A DNA stretch of 64,000 bases from Metaruminococcus_A sp050943475 (GCA_050943475.1 JBMNPF010000002.1:193601-257600); one strand, 5' to 3'. Shown: positions 1 through 8,592, numbered from the stretch's first letter. Program-made: numbers and translations. Notes: generated by a model from the letters alone, not told the origin.

Positions 1-98
1 AGGGATTCGTCAAGCGAAAGCTCGCCTTGCTCTAGCAATTCAGTGATTTTTTGCAGCCGTTCGAGTGCTGCTTCAATACTCATTTTACGACTGGCCAT
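1..98 (-). CDS. xseB: Exodeoxyribonuclease VII small subunit (3' end cut by window)
   Basis: The N-terminal 32 residues are present, beginning MASRKMSIEAALERL and continuing into the window edge. This is the small helical subunit that binds in multiple copies to XseA and lets it degrade single-stranded DNA to oligonucleotides. The start codon at 96-98 lies inside the last codons of xseA (14 bp overlap), the usual translationally coupled arrangement. A second in-frame ATG lies at 81-83. The C-terminal part cannot be judged. Confidence 0.85.
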   Translation of the reverse strand, partial: MASRKMSIEAALERLQKITELLEQGELSLDES

Positions 99-1302
99 TG
101 TTTTCTATAACCTCGCTTATTAATCTGCCGCTGTTCAGTTTGGTTTCAATTTTTTGCCCCACAGCCACCTGTGACGCATCGGTAACTGGGCGGCCTTTCG
201 CAAAGGTAATGGAATAGCCGCGCGTTAATACCTGCAAGGGGCTTAAAGCCTCTAACACACCGACAGAACGTTTGAACTCCGCTGTAAGCGCATCCACTTT
301 TAAAGCCATTGCCCGGCGAACGGCGTTTTTTCCCTGTTCCAGCCGGAGCCGCCGCTGTTTCAACAGAGAAACCGGTGAAAGCGAACGGAGCATGCTTTCA
401 CTTTGCCGCAGCTTCTGCCAGTATTTTTGATATACTGATAATGTATAATTATACAATATATTTTCTGCATTGTCGAGCGAATCCCGCAGGATTTTTGCAT
501 CCGGCACCGCCAATTCCGCAGCGGCAGAAGGAGTCGGCGCACGCAAATCGGCTACAAAGTCCGCAATGGTAAAATCCGTTTCATGCCCAACGGCGGAAAT
601 AACCGGAATTTTGCTGTGGTAAACCGCCTCGGCCACAGCCTCGGTATTAAAGGCGGAGAGGTCTTCCATTGAACCTCCGCCGCGTGCAAGGATAACGGTA
701 TCGGCATATCCGGAGTTCTGACGATTCAGCCATGCGAAGGCTTGGACAATGCTCTGCGGCGCCTGTTCCCCTTGCACCAGCACCGGAAGAATTTTAAGCT
801 CAACCAACGGATAGCGCCGTGACACAATGTTGATGATATCCTGCAGTGCCGCGCCGGTTTGCGCAGTCAGCACCGCAATTTTCTGCGGCACAGGACAAAT
901 TGGCCGTTTGTGGGAAACGTCAAAATAACCTTTTGCTTCCAGTTTGCGTTTGAGCTGTTCAAAGGCCAAAAACAGGGCGCCGATGCCGTCCGGTTGCATG
1001 TCTTCGCAGTAGAGTTGGTAAAGGCCGTCCCGTTCAAAAACGCGGATGCTGCCAAAGATAACAACTTTCATCCCATTTTCCGGCTTAAAACGGACATGCT
1101 GCGCACTACCGCGAAACATCACCGCTTTTATGGAGGTTTTTTCATCCTTAAGCGTAAAATAAAAATGCCCGGATTTTACATGATGGGTAAAGTTGGAAAT
1201 TTCTCCCCGAATAAATAATCCTGTCAAATTTTCATCGGATGACAGGATGTTTTTAATGTATTCATTGATTTGTGAGACTGTTACAAAGTTGGTTTCGCTC
1301 AT
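85..1302 (-). CDS. xseA: Exodeoxyribonuclease VII large subunit
   Basis: This 405-residue protein has the usual family length. It has an N-terminal OB-fold (about residues 5-100, with the conserved ISNFTHH..GHFYFTLKD block) followed by the catalytic Exonuc_VII_L domain. The ARGGGSMEDL motif is near residue 204 and the GHETDFTIADF motif near residue 238, both diagnostic of XseA. It is the nuclease subunit of ExoVII, which digests ssDNA from both ends in mismatch and crosslink repair. The gene overlaps the upstream TsaD-like gene by 41 bp and xseB by 14 bp, so the three are very probably one transcript with the Gls24 and nusB genes. No anomaly is seen. Confidence 0.96.
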   Translation of the reverse strand: MSETNFVTVSQINEYIKNILSSDENLTGLFIRGEISNFTHHVKSGHFYFTLKDEKTSIKAVMFRGSAQHVRFKPENGMKVVIFGSIRVFERDGLYQLYCEDMQPDGIGALFLAFEQLKRKLEAKGYFDVSHKRPICPVPQKIAVLTAQTGAALQDIINIVSRRYPLVELKILPVLVQGEQAPQSIVQAFAWLNRQNSGYADTVILARGGGSMEDLSAFNTEAVAEAVYHSKIPVISAVGHETDFTIADFVADLRAPTPSAAAELAVPDAKILRDSLDNAENILYNYTLSVYQKYWQKLRQSESMLRSLSPVSLLKQRRLRLEQGKNAVRRAMALKVDALTAEFKRSVGVLEALSPLQVLTRGYSITFAKGRPVTDASQVAVGQKIETKLNSGRLISEVIENNGQS

Positions 1303-2245
1303 CTTCCCGTCCTTTAACTGAGGTTAAAATTGCAACGCCTGCGGCATTATCAGCCGAAAACACTGGCTCTGCAAAACGGCAGTCTGCAACTGCCGAAAGT
1401 TTATTTTTTAAGAACCGGTTGGACATAACGCCGCCTGCAAAAACAACTGGCAGGTCTCCGTACTGCGCCAGAAGCTGTTTTAACATTCCTTCCAGTGCCG
1501 CACCGATTTGTTCCAAGCAAAAACGCGCAACGTAAGCCGCTGGCTTTCCTTCCCGCTGCAGATTTTCACATTGGTTTTGTACTCCGGAAAGACAAATATC
1601 GCAGCCTTTTAGGGTGGCACGGACTTTTATGGGTTGGCCCCACTGGGTAGCGATTTGCTCCAGCTCCGGGCCAGCGGGAAACACACATCCCAACAGGTGC
1701 CCTACACGGTCAACGAGCTGTCCGGCATTTAAATCCAAGGTTCGGGCAACACATTCCACGCGGAAAATGTTGCTTCGATCCGGACGTACCAATACTGCTT
1801 CGGTTGTTCCTCCTGAGACGTGAAAGGCCAAAAAAGGCTTCCCCAAAAGCTCCATTGATTGTGAGGAATAAAGTGCCGCCGTAATATGCCCTTCCTGATG
1901 AGACGCTTCATACACTGGAACCGACAACAAAGCCGCAATACTTTCCGCGGTCATTTTCCCAACGAGAAAACAAGGCATATAGGAGCCTTCAGCATGTCTT
2001 GGTGCAACCGAAACGCCAATGCCAGACAGATTCCGCACAAGAGGACCGGCTGAACCCATCATTTCTCGCATAACGGCTGAAAGCTGCTTGACATGGGCAA
2101 ATACCGCGTCGGATTGACGCAGGCCCACCATCCCCTCTGGCACTGGGAGCAGACGTCGTTTCATAACAACGCGATCCGTATCTGCATCATAGAGAGCAAC
2201 AGAGGAAGCGTAGTTGCTGGTATCAATCCCAAGATAAAGCGCCAT
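1262..2245 (-). CDS. TsaD/Kae1-like paralogue (peptidase M22 family, ASKHA fold)
   Basis: This 327-residue protein starts with the ASKHA phosphate loop LGIDTSNYASS and has the metal-binding HxxxH of the TsaD/Kae1 family as HQEGH near residue 114. The third ligand region is SADNAAG near residue 297. True TsaD carries out threonylcarbamoyl transfer to tRNA A37 with TsaB and TsaE. Neither partner is here, and the sequence differs from canonical TsaD around the core (SHQEGH instead of VHHMEGH). Clostridia often carry such a second copy in a nusB-xseA operon, annotated only as peptidase M22. Its metal site appears intact, so an active enzyme is plausible, but the substrate is unknown. The start codon overlaps the nusB stop as TAATG. 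Confidence 0.8.
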   Translation of the reverse strand: MALYLGIDTSNYASSVALYDADTDRVVMKRRLLPVPEGMVGLRQSDAVFAHVKQLSAVMREMMGSAGPLVRNLSGIGVSVAPRHAEGSYMPCFLVGKMTAESIAALLSVPVYEASHQEGHITAALYSSQSMELLGKPFLAFHVSGGTTEAVLVRPDRSNIFRVECVARTLDLNAGQLVDRVGHLLGCVFPAGPELEQIATQWGQPIKVRATLKGCDICLSGVQNQCENLQREGKPAAYVARFCLEQIGAALEGMLKQLLAQYGDLPVVFAGGVMSNRFLKNKLSAVADCRFAEPVFSADNAAGVAILTSVKGREDERNQLCNSLTNQ

Positions 2246-2673
2246 TACTCTGCTGCCACTTCCTCAGCTTGTTTTTCCGGTTCCATGTCGCGTACCACTG
2301 AACCGAGTACGCCATTGATGTAATTGGCGTCCTCCTGTGTGGAATAAATTTTGGCAATTTCAATTGCTTCATTGATGGCGATTGCAGGTTCTACTTCTTT
2401 GACAATACAAATTTCGTAGACCGCAAGGCGCAACAAAGAAAGCGCGACTTTAGAAATACGCGCAAGGTTCCAATTTTTCAGGTGCGCTTCAATCAGACTG
2501 TCTATTGTTTCAAGATTTTCAGAAATTCCAATGTAATAAGACTTAACGGTGCTGTTCAGCGTTACCTCATCACATTCGGCGGCCAGCGCAAAGAGTTCAT
2601 CTACCGTGTATTCGGTAAACGCACGTTCAAACAGCAGGATAAAGCAGTTTTCACGCATCTGGCGTCTTGTCAT
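2245..2673 (-). CDS. nusB: Transcription antitermination factor NusB
   Basis: This 142-residue all-helical protein has the NusB opening MTRRQMRENCFILLFE and the conserved C-terminal block in which VEPAIAINEAIEIAKIY is followed by NYINGVLGS. NusB binds boxA RNA together with S10 (NusE) and promotes antitermination of rRNA transcription. An AGGAG ribosome binding site lies 7 bp before the ATG. The stop overlaps the start of the TsaD-like gene by one base. The order Gls24-nusB-(TsaD-like)-xseA-xseB is a common Clostridia arrangement. Confidence 0.96.
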   Translation of the reverse strand: MTRRQMRENCFILLFERAFTEYTVDELFALAAECDEVTLNSTVKSYYIGISENLETIDSLIEAHLKNWNLARISKVALSLLRLAVYEICIVKEVEPAIAINEAIEIAKIYSTQEDANYINGVLGSVVRDMEPEKQAEEVAAE

Positions 2674-2684
2674 AATTTGTCTCC

Positions 2685-3041
2685 TTAAATGGTTTCTTCT
2701 TTTACAACTCCAGCGATGTATACATTAACTTTTGACACCGTGATACCGGTCATGTTCTGCACAGTCGCCTTGACGTTGGATTGAATTTGTTCCGCAACGT
2801 CTTTGATTTTATAACCATATACAAGATTGACGCAAATATTAATTTGCGCAACATCTACGTTCAGCACAATGCGAATGGGATTTGCCGTTTCAGAGCGTAC
2901 AACAAAATCCTTCAGGCTGAAACGCCCGGAAGCAAGGCTGTGTACTCCTTCAACATCCAGAACGACCTGTTTGGTAATGGTGAGGATAACATCCTCTGAA
3001 ATCCGCAGGCTGCCGCTTTGAGCTGTTCTGCCCTTTTCCAT
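2685..3041 (-). CDS. Asp23/Gls24 family envelope stress response protein
   Basis: The 118-residue protein is an Asp23/Gls24 (DUF322) domain from end to end. It contains GSLRISEDVILTITKQVVLDVEG and the C-terminal VQNMTGITVSKVNVYIAGV block. I place the start at the ATG at 3039-3041, because AAAGGGG stands 8 bp before it. A longer in-frame reading to 3155 would translate the promoter and palindrome region. Members associate with the membrane or cell envelope and respond to alkaline or wall stress; the copy beside nusB is widespread in Firmicutes and its exact role is unsettled. It is probably the first gene of the nusB-xseAB transcript. Confidence 0.88.
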   Translation of the reverse strand: MEKGRTAQSGSLRISEDVILTITKQVVLDVEGVHSLASGRFSLKDFVVRSETANPIRIVLNVDVAQINICVNLVYGYKIKDVAEQIQSNVKATVQNMTGITVSKVNVYIAGVVKEETI

Positions 3042-3077
3042 GACAGTACCCCTTTCCAACTGGCCTATACAAAAAAT

Positions 3078-3115
3078 GGTATAATAGTAACAAATAAATT
3101 CATTACTATTATACC
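3078..3115. promoter_or_regulatory. Perfect 13-bp inverted repeat in the intergenic region upstream of the Gls24 gene
   Basis: The arms 3078-3090 (GGTATAATAGTAA) and 3103-3115 (its exact complement) flank a 12-nt AT-rich centre. Each arm carries a TATAAT, so a -10-like box is present on both strands. It lies 37 bp before the Gls24 start and 30 bp after the stop of the ACT-domain gene. It has no GC-rich stem or T-run, so it does not look like a terminator. A regulator operator overlapping the promoter is the simplest reading. A tgtcaa (minus-strand TTGACA-like) lies at 3123-3128, but its spacing to the nearest TATAAT is only 9. Confidence 0.55.
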
Positions 3116-3144
3116 ACATTTTTGACAAGACACAACCCATGAAA

Positions 3145-3612
3145 TTAAACTGCAAACGCCTTTTTTAGCGCCTCTAAAGCAAAGTCGCTGGAGGAGTTTG
3201 GCACGAGTATGGAAATATCAACGTCCGATGTTGTAATAAGCAGGATATCAACACCGCACCCGGAAAGTGCGTGAAATGCCTCAGCAGCAACGCCGCAATG
3301 CTCCGGCAGGCTTTCCCCGAACAGGTTGAGTTTGACATTGGAGCTGCTTACCAGTGAACGCACATCCGGGTATTTTTGCTTGACACCGTTAATTATGGAA
3401 AGCACCTTAGGCATGTCGTCGTCGGAAATGGTAAAGGAAACGGTAACGTCATCCCCGGTTGGAGCGGTCTGGGAAATCATATCCACATTGATCTCATGGT
3501 CGGCAACCGCGCCAAAAACTGCCGAGAGAAACGCAATCTGCGACGGTACAGCCTCCAGCGTAATCAGAGTAACCCGTTCGGTGGAGGTAATGCGTGTGAT
3601 GACAGAATTCAT
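3145..3612 (-). CDS. Stand-alone ACT domain protein (aspartokinase regulatory-domain-like)
   Basis: This 155-residue protein resembles the C-terminal tandem ACT region of aspartate kinase. The first unit (about 8-75) contains VTLITLEAVPSQIAFLSAVF and INVDMISQ. The second (about 90-150) contains VAAEAFHALSGCGVDILLITTSDVDISILV. No kinase domain is present. It is the last gene of the asd-dapA-dapB operon, 21 bp after dapB, with AAAGGGG 8 bp before the ATG. ACT domains bind amino acids, so it may sense lysine or threonine for this pathway or assist an aspartokinase encoded elsewhere; this is inference. A domain split from LysC is another possible origin. Confidence 0.82.
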   Translation of the reverse strand: MNSVITRITSTERVTLITLEAVPSQIAFLSAVFGAVADHEINVDMISQTAPTGDDVTVSFTISDDDMPKVLSIINGVKQKYPDVRSLVSSSNVKLNLFGESLPEHCGVAAEAFHALSGCGVDILLITTSDVDISILVPNSSSDFALEALKKAFAV

Positions 3613-3633
3613 CGGTAAATCCCCTTTCTGGGC

Positions 3634-4401
3634 CTAGTCAGCAAGCATATTTTGCATATTGTAAAGGCCGGCCGACTGTCCTGCCAGGTAAACGGCAGCA
3701 TTGACAGCGCCAACGGCAAATATTTCTTTGGACATGGCGGTGTGCTTCAGCGAAAGAATTTCGTCACGGCCTGCAAAAATCACTTCATGTTCGCCGACAA
3801 TGGTACCGCCGCGCACCGCATGAATACCAATTTCGTTGGCGTCACGTTTTTTTACAACCGCATGGCGGTCATATACATATTGGTAGCGATTCTCCCCTGC
3901 TTCGTTGATGGCGTCCGCCAGCATAATTGCTGTGCCGCTCGGCGCATCGATTTTCTGGTTATGGTGCTTTTCGATAATCTCAATGTCAAACTGGCCGCCC
4001 AATACAGCAGTCGCTTTTTTTGCAAGCTCAACCAGCAGATTGACTCCAAGCGACATGTTGAAGGTAAAAAATACGGCCGTTTTTTGAGAAACAGCTTTAA
4101 TTTGCTCAATTTGTTCTGCGGAATAACCAGTTGTTGCCAGAACAGCCGGAAGTTGACGCGCGGATGCAAAGTTCAAAATATCTGCAAGCAGGGACGGATG
4201 GGAGAAGTCAATCAGTACATCTGCCGTAACATTGCAATCACTGATTTTTTGAAAGATTGGAAACCCGGCAGATGAATCCGGCGTTAAATCAATACCGGCA
4301 ACAATTTCAGCATCATCACGCCCGGCAACGCAGCTACGGATGACGTGGCCCATTTTACCATTGCAGCCACACAGGATTATTTTTTTCACGTTTGTTTTCA
4401 C
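3634..4401 (-). CDS. dapB: 4-hydroxy-tetrahydrodipicolinate reductase
   Basis: This 255-residue protein shows the Rossmann motif CGCNGKMGHVI at residues 11-21 and the catalytic/substrate block EKHHNQKIDAPSGTA near residue 147. DapB reduces the DapA product to tetrahydrodipicolinate with NAD(P)H in the diaminopimelate/lysine pathway, which supplies cell wall and spore dipicolinate precursors. Two in-frame GTG codons compete as start: 4399-4401 (used here) and four codons downstream, where GGGAAG is better spaced. The gene lies 24 bp after dapA in the lysine-riboswitch operon. Confidence 0.95.
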   Translation of the reverse strand: MKTNVKKIILCGCNGKMGHVIRSCVAGRDDAEIVAGIDLTPDSSAGFPIFQKISDCNVTADVLIDFSHPSLLADILNFASARQLPAVLATTGYSAEQIEQIKAVSQKTAVFFTFNMSLGVNLLVELAKKATAVLGGQFDIEIIEKHHNQKIDAPSGTAIMLADAINEAGENRYQYVYDRHAVVKKRDANEIGIHAVRGGTIVGEHEVIFAGRDEILSLKHTAMSKEIFAVGAVNAAVYLAGQSAGLYNMQNMLAD

Positions 4402-4425
4402 TTCCCAATTCCACTACATGAAGGA

Positions 4426-5313
4426 TTAAACCAAATGATACTCTTTTAAAGTCGCGGTGAGGTGCGCTTTGGCATCGGCAGAAAGCTCTACCAACGGCAG
4501 GCGGCACGGACCAACGTCCATTCCCATGAGATTCATAGCCTCTTTAACCGGAATGGGATTAACGTCAATAAACATATCGTTCATCAGTTTCAAATATTTA
4601 AGCTGGAGCGCTGCGCTTTCCTTGGTTTTTCCATCGAGGAAAAGCTGACAGATATCATGGGTTTCCTGCGGACAGATGTTGGAAAGCACCGAAATAACGC
4701 CCAGTCCGCCAAGCGACATAATGGGAACCACCTGATTGTCGTCACCGGAATACATATTGAGTTCATCGCCGCAAAGGGCTCTGGTTTTGGCAATGTCGGA
4801 GATGTTGCCGCACGCCTCTTTGGTGGCGACAATGTTCGGGTGCTTCGCCAGTTCTTGATAAGTAGCGGGTGCAATGCAGGTTCCGGTTCTGGAAGGAACA
4901 TTGTAAAGTACAACCGGAAGGTCCGTTGCATCTGCAATGGTATTAAAGTGGCGGATTAACCCGGTCTGTGAAGTTTTGTTGTAATAAGGAGTCACCGAAA
5001 GCAGGGCGTCCGCTCCGGCGGCTTTGGCCTCTTTGCAGAGTTCAACAGCATAGGCGGTATCGTTGCTGCCAGCACCCGCGATAACCGGTACCCGGTGCGC
5101 TGTCCGCTCAACGGCATAGCTGATGACCTTTACATGTTCTTCGTGGTTCAGGGTAGCGGATTCCCCGGTTGTACCGCAAATGACAATACAGTCGGTGTGG
5201 TGATCAATCTGAAAATCAATGATTTCACCGAGCTTTTCATAATTTACAGAGCCGTCTGCGTGCATCGGGGTGACAATAGCAACACCGGCCCCGGTAAAAA
5301 TAACTTTTTTCAT
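4426..5313 (-). CDS. dapA: 4-hydroxy-tetrahydrodipicolinate synthase
   Basis: This 295-residue TIM-barrel aldolase is of typical length. Visible motifs are the pyruvate-binding CGTTGESATLN (near residue 46), the tyrosine-containing LYNVPSRTG (near 136) and the Schiff-base lysine in VATKEACGN (near 164). It condenses pyruvate with aspartate semialdehyde in the first committed step to diaminopimelate. GGAG stands 9 bp before the ATG. The gene is transcribed after the glycosidase-like gene and before dapB, under the lysine riboswitch upstream of asd. Confidence 0.97.
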   Translation of the reverse strand: MKKVIFTGAGVAIVTPMHADGSVNYEKLGEIIDFQIDHHTDCIVICGTTGESATLNHEEHVKVISYAVERTAHRVPVIAGAGSNDTAYAVELCKEAKAAGADALLSVTPYYNKTSQTGLIRHFNTIADATDLPVVLYNVPSRTGTCIAPATYQELAKHPNIVATKEACGNISDIAKTRALCGDELNMYSGDDNQVVPIMSLGGLGVISVLSNICPQETHDICQLFLDGKTKESAALQLKYLKLMNDMFIDVNPIPVKEAMNLMGMDVGPCRLPLVELSADAKAHLTATLKEYHLV

Positions 5314-5348
5314 GAGAAGTTTCTCCTTTTATCCATTAAAATAGAGAA

Positions 5349-7385
5349 TTAAAGCTGTTCCGCCAAACGAATATCGCGTTCAACCTCTTCGGTATATAAT
5401 CCCCAGCCGAAATACTGGTTTACCCTGCCCATATAGTAGGGTAGAAAATGGCGTGCGCCAATTTCTGCAAGCTGTTTCCAGGAAACAGCAGCCTGTTTTA
5501 ACAGCTCCACAGCTTCTGCCTTTTCTGAAGCATTCTGATTTTGCTGGTAACCAAGCAGCTTCATCGCAGCCTTTAGCTTGCAAAGGTAATAATGCTCCAA
5601 AGCATCCCAAGCTTTTAAATCAAGCAGGACACAGGCAAGCTCGCCAATCGGGCGGGGATTCTCCTGCTCAATCCCGGCAATACAGGTTTCAATGGTTTCC
5701 AAGTTCTGTTCCAGCCGGGTAAACACCATTTGCGGCGTCTCCCCTTTTATGGGCTTGCCGGCCTGTTCGCTTTCCAGAAACTCTTTCATCCCAACTGTGC
5801 CAACAGCAGGCATGCTTGCGCTGTTCATAAAATCCAAAATGGTGCGTAGCCCGTTAACCGAAAGCAGGCTTTCCGGGTGCCACTGGTAATCGTAATTCAC
5901 CCAGATCAGCCGGTTAATGGCGCACAGACTGTCAATTGCTGCGGAGAGTCCAGTGCTAACCAGCTGACCAGCTTTTCCATACCGTTCACAGTATTTGTCA
6001 TCCCAAAGCGTTTGCGGCAGGTTAGGGTTATAGCTCAACCGGCCAATCATCTCAAACTGATCCCAGTCCTTTTCAAAGGAATAGGCGGAATCCGCACAGT
6101 GAAGGTTTGGCTTGTGCTGAAAATTCTTGGCCCATACATAACCGTCTGCTCCCCAGTAGAAGCCGTCAACATACGGTTTATTCATACCACGAACATACTC
6201 TGCAATGAACGCCGGGTTACATCCGCGCAGATTGTGGAAATCATCATTGCGAACGGTATAAAGCACTCGGACGCCGGTGAGATCAATAACGCCCCAAGCG
6301 TCCATCACCTTTTCAAACTGCGGTAACGGGTGCGAATACATGTGGGCATTAGAATATTTCCAGCTAATGTATTTTCGTTTGCAAGGATACTTCGTCAAGA
6401 ACATTTCCTGGGCAATGGTACCATTTGACATATTGGTACGGTGGATAAACGGAATGTCAGCGCCAAGATCGTTCAGCGCCTGTAAGTAGGTTTGGGTGAC
6501 CCATTCTTCGCATTCCGCCGGAGTTCCCACCAGCTCCTCGCTGTTTGAAGTGCCAAGGCCAGTCAAATCCGGATAGGTCATAAGCAGCGTTTTCAGGGCC
6601 TCACGGAAATAATCCTTAATTTCCTCACTGTGCTGGCGCAGTGCGACTGCACGCCGGTTATGAATATAGTCGTCATTAACATAATCGGCAGCGCCAAGTT
6701 CTTCAGGCAAGCCCAGCCCTCTTGCAATCGCCGGAGTGATGCGAAGGTTCCAGGTGAACAGGAAAGTTTCAATCCCCCGTTCCTTGGCGTGACGGAAAAT
6801 AAAACGGTAGACCTCTTTAAAACGGAAAAGCTCTTCATCCGAATAGGGCGTGGTATCCGGATACTTGCTCAGGCGGAACATCATTTCAAATGGATTTTCC
6901 GACCAGAGGCTCAAGCAGTTGTAACGATTCTTGGCTAGAAAATCAATGTAATCCCGCCAAAAATCAACGGTCATGATCACTGGTTCGTTTTTCTGAAAAA
7001 CATCGCCCTCAGCAAACGGCTGGTACGGCAGGTTGAATTTTACACCGCGTACCTTTAAAAACGGCTGTTCGGTTTTGTCGGCAACCGCATCAAGCCCATA
7101 CAGGCGGATGGTTTCAGCCGCGTCCAGAACACCGTACATCACACCGGTTGCGTCGCCGCCGGAAATACTGATGAGATTTTCTTCTTTTTGAATGGTAAAT
7201 CCTTCGGCAGGCTGTTCGGAATCGAGATAAATCCGAATGGTTGGAACAGCTGTTTTTCCAGGAAACAGCCCCAAACGTTCCGTAAAACACGGAATATGCA
7301 GGGCAGAAAGCTGTTTTTTAAGTTCGCTCACGCCAAATTCAATTTGAGGCTCTGTCCGCTTTGAAGTACCGTAGTACAGATCCAT
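5349..7385 (-). CDS. Uncharacterised glycoside hydrolase-like protein (GH20-type zincin-like domain plus TIM barrel)
   Basis: The 678-residue protein has no signal peptide and so is probably cytoplasmic. Residues 1-110 resemble the small alpha/beta domain that precedes the barrel in GH20, GH67 and GH115 enzymes (ending GVMYGVLDAAETIRLYG). Then a barrel-like region begins LKVRGVKFNLPYQPF and continues with FWRDYIDFLAKNRYNCLSLW and ERGIETFLFTWNLR. A helical tail follows from about residue 530. Acidic residues such as those in GTSNSEELVG and GFYWGADGYVW could be catalytic, but I cannot assign them or the substrate. The gene sits between asd and dapA, 35 bp from dapA and 65 bp from asd, with no terminator seen between them, so it should be co-regulated with lysine synthesis. 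Confidence 0.65.
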   Translation of the reverse strand: MDLYYGTSKRTEPQIEFGVSELKKQLSALHIPCFTERLGLFPGKTAVPTIRIYLDSEQPAEGFTIQKEENLISISGGDATGVMYGVLDAAETIRLYGLDAVADKTEQPFLKVRGVKFNLPYQPFAEGDVFQKNEPVIMTVDFWRDYIDFLAKNRYNCLSLWSENPFEMMFRLSKYPDTTPYSDEELFRFKEVYRFIFRHAKERGIETFLFTWNLRITPAIARGLGLPEELGAADYVNDDYIHNRRAVALRQHSEEIKDYFREALKTLLMTYPDLTGLGTSNSEELVGTPAECEEWVTQTYLQALNDLGADIPFIHRTNMSNGTIAQEMFLTKYPCKRKYISWKYSNAHMYSHPLPQFEKVMDAWGVIDLTGVRVLYTVRNDDFHNLRGCNPAFIAEYVRGMNKPYVDGFYWGADGYVWAKNFQHKPNLHCADSAYSFEKDWDQFEMIGRLSYNPNLPQTLWDDKYCERYGKAGQLVSTGLSAAIDSLCAINRLIWVNYDYQWHPESLLSVNGLRTILDFMNSASMPAVGTVGMKEFLESEQAGKPIKGETPQMVFTRLEQNLETIETCIAGIEQENPRPIGELACVLLDLKAWDALEHYYLCKLKAAMKLLGYQQNQNASEKAEAVELLKQAAVSWKQLAEIGARHFLPYYMGRVNQYFGWGLYTEEVERDIRLAEQL

Positions 7386-7450
7386 TATGCTCCCCCGTTA
7401 CTTATGATGATGTAGAATTGGATGATAGGCCGGGTAAGTGGTTTAGCAGC

Positions 7451-8533
7451 TTATCTGTCAAAATATCCCTTGGCTGCAAGCAGTTCCGCCATTAAGACAG
7501 CGCCGCCTGCCGCACCTCTCAATGTGTTGTGAGAAAGGCAGACAAATTTAATATCATAATGGGAATCCGGGCGCAGGCGTCCAATGCTGACCGCCATACC
7601 GTTTTCAAGGTTCCGCTGTAGCTTGGTCTGCGGCATATTGTCCTCTTCAAAATAATGGAGGAACTGTTTGGGTGCCGACGGAAGCTCAAGTTCCTGCGGT
7701 ACGCCTTTATAATCCGCCCAGCGTTTTTTAATCTCTTCAAGAGAAGGTTTGTTTTCAAAAGACGCAAATACCGCAGCCATGTGGCCGTCGGATACCGGAA
7801 CGCGCAGGCACTGCGTCGTAATGGAAGGCGACTCGGCGTTGACAATCTTGCCATCGACAACCTTGCCCCAAACCTTGAGCGGTTCCTGTTCGCTTTTTTC
7901 TTCTTCACCGCCAATAAACGGAATGACGTTGTCCACCATTTCCGGCCAGCTTTCAAAGGTCTTTCCGGCGCCGGAAATTGCCTGGTAGGTGCAGGCCAAA
8001 ACCTTTGTGACACCAAAATCCAAAAGCGGCGAAAGCGCCGGGACATAGCTCTGAATGGAGCAGTTGGATTTTACCGCGATAAAACCGCGTTTGGTGCCCA
8101 ACCGCTTCTTTTGGGACGCAATGACCTCAATGTGTTCCGGATTGATTTCCGGAACAACCATTGGCACATCCGCAACGCCGCGGTTTGCCGAGTTGTTGGA
8201 AACAACCGGGCATTCAGCTTTGGCGTAAGCTTCTTCCAACGCCTTTATTTCGTCCTTTTTCATATCTACCGCACAGAAAACAAAATCCACCAGAGAAGCA
8301 ATTTTTTCAATATCTTTGGTTGCGTCCAATACAACAAGATCTTTCATCTGCTCGGGAATTGGCGTTTTCATGGACCACCGCGGCCCTACTGCGTCCTCAT
8401 AGCGTTTTCCCGCTGAACGCGCCGAAGCGGCGATGGCTTTGACATGGAACCACGGATGGTTTTCGAGCAGCGTGGCAAAGCGCTGGCCAACCATTCCCGT
8501 TCCACCGATAATACCAACATTAAATGATTTCAT
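7451..8533 (-). CDS. asd: Aspartate-semialdehyde dehydrogenase
   Basis: This 360-residue enzyme belongs to the form common in Archaea, fungi and Clostridia. It has the NADP-binding GIIGGTGMVGQRFATLLENHPWF at the N-terminus, the nucleophilic cysteine in KSNCSIQSYVPAL near residue 156, and AISGAGKTFESWPE. It reduces aspartyl phosphate to aspartate semialdehyde, the precursor of lysine, threonine and methionine. It is the first gene after the lysine riboswitch and attenuator, so its transcription should fall when lysine is high. Aspartokinase (lysC) is not in the window. Confidence 0.96.
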   Translation of the reverse strand: MKSFNVGIIGGTGMVGQRFATLLENHPWFHVKAIAASARSAGKRYEDAVGPRWSMKTPIPEQMKDLVVLDATKDIEKIASLVDFVFCAVDMKKDEIKALEEAYAKAECPVVSNNSANRGVADVPMVVPEINPEHIEVIASQKKRLGTKRGFIAVKSNCSIQSYVPALSPLLDFGVTKVLACTYQAISGAGKTFESWPEMVDNVIPFIGGEEEKSEQEPLKVWGKVVDGKIVNAESPSITTQCLRVPVSDGHMAAVFASFENKPSLEEIKKRWADYKGVPQELELPSAPKQFLHYFEEDNMPQTKLQRNLENGMAVSIGRLRPDSHYDIKFVCLSHNTLRGAAGGAVLMAELLAAKGYFDR

Positions 8534-8592
8534 ACTTTCTTACAGCCCTTTCCATTTACGGGTATCCGGGGCGGTTTGCCCCCTCCGGATAT

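Noticed and set aside
2685..3155. Longer N-terminus for the Gls24/Asp23 protein
   Set aside because: The extra 38 codons would translate the promoter and palindrome, and the strong ribosome binding site is at the internal ATG.
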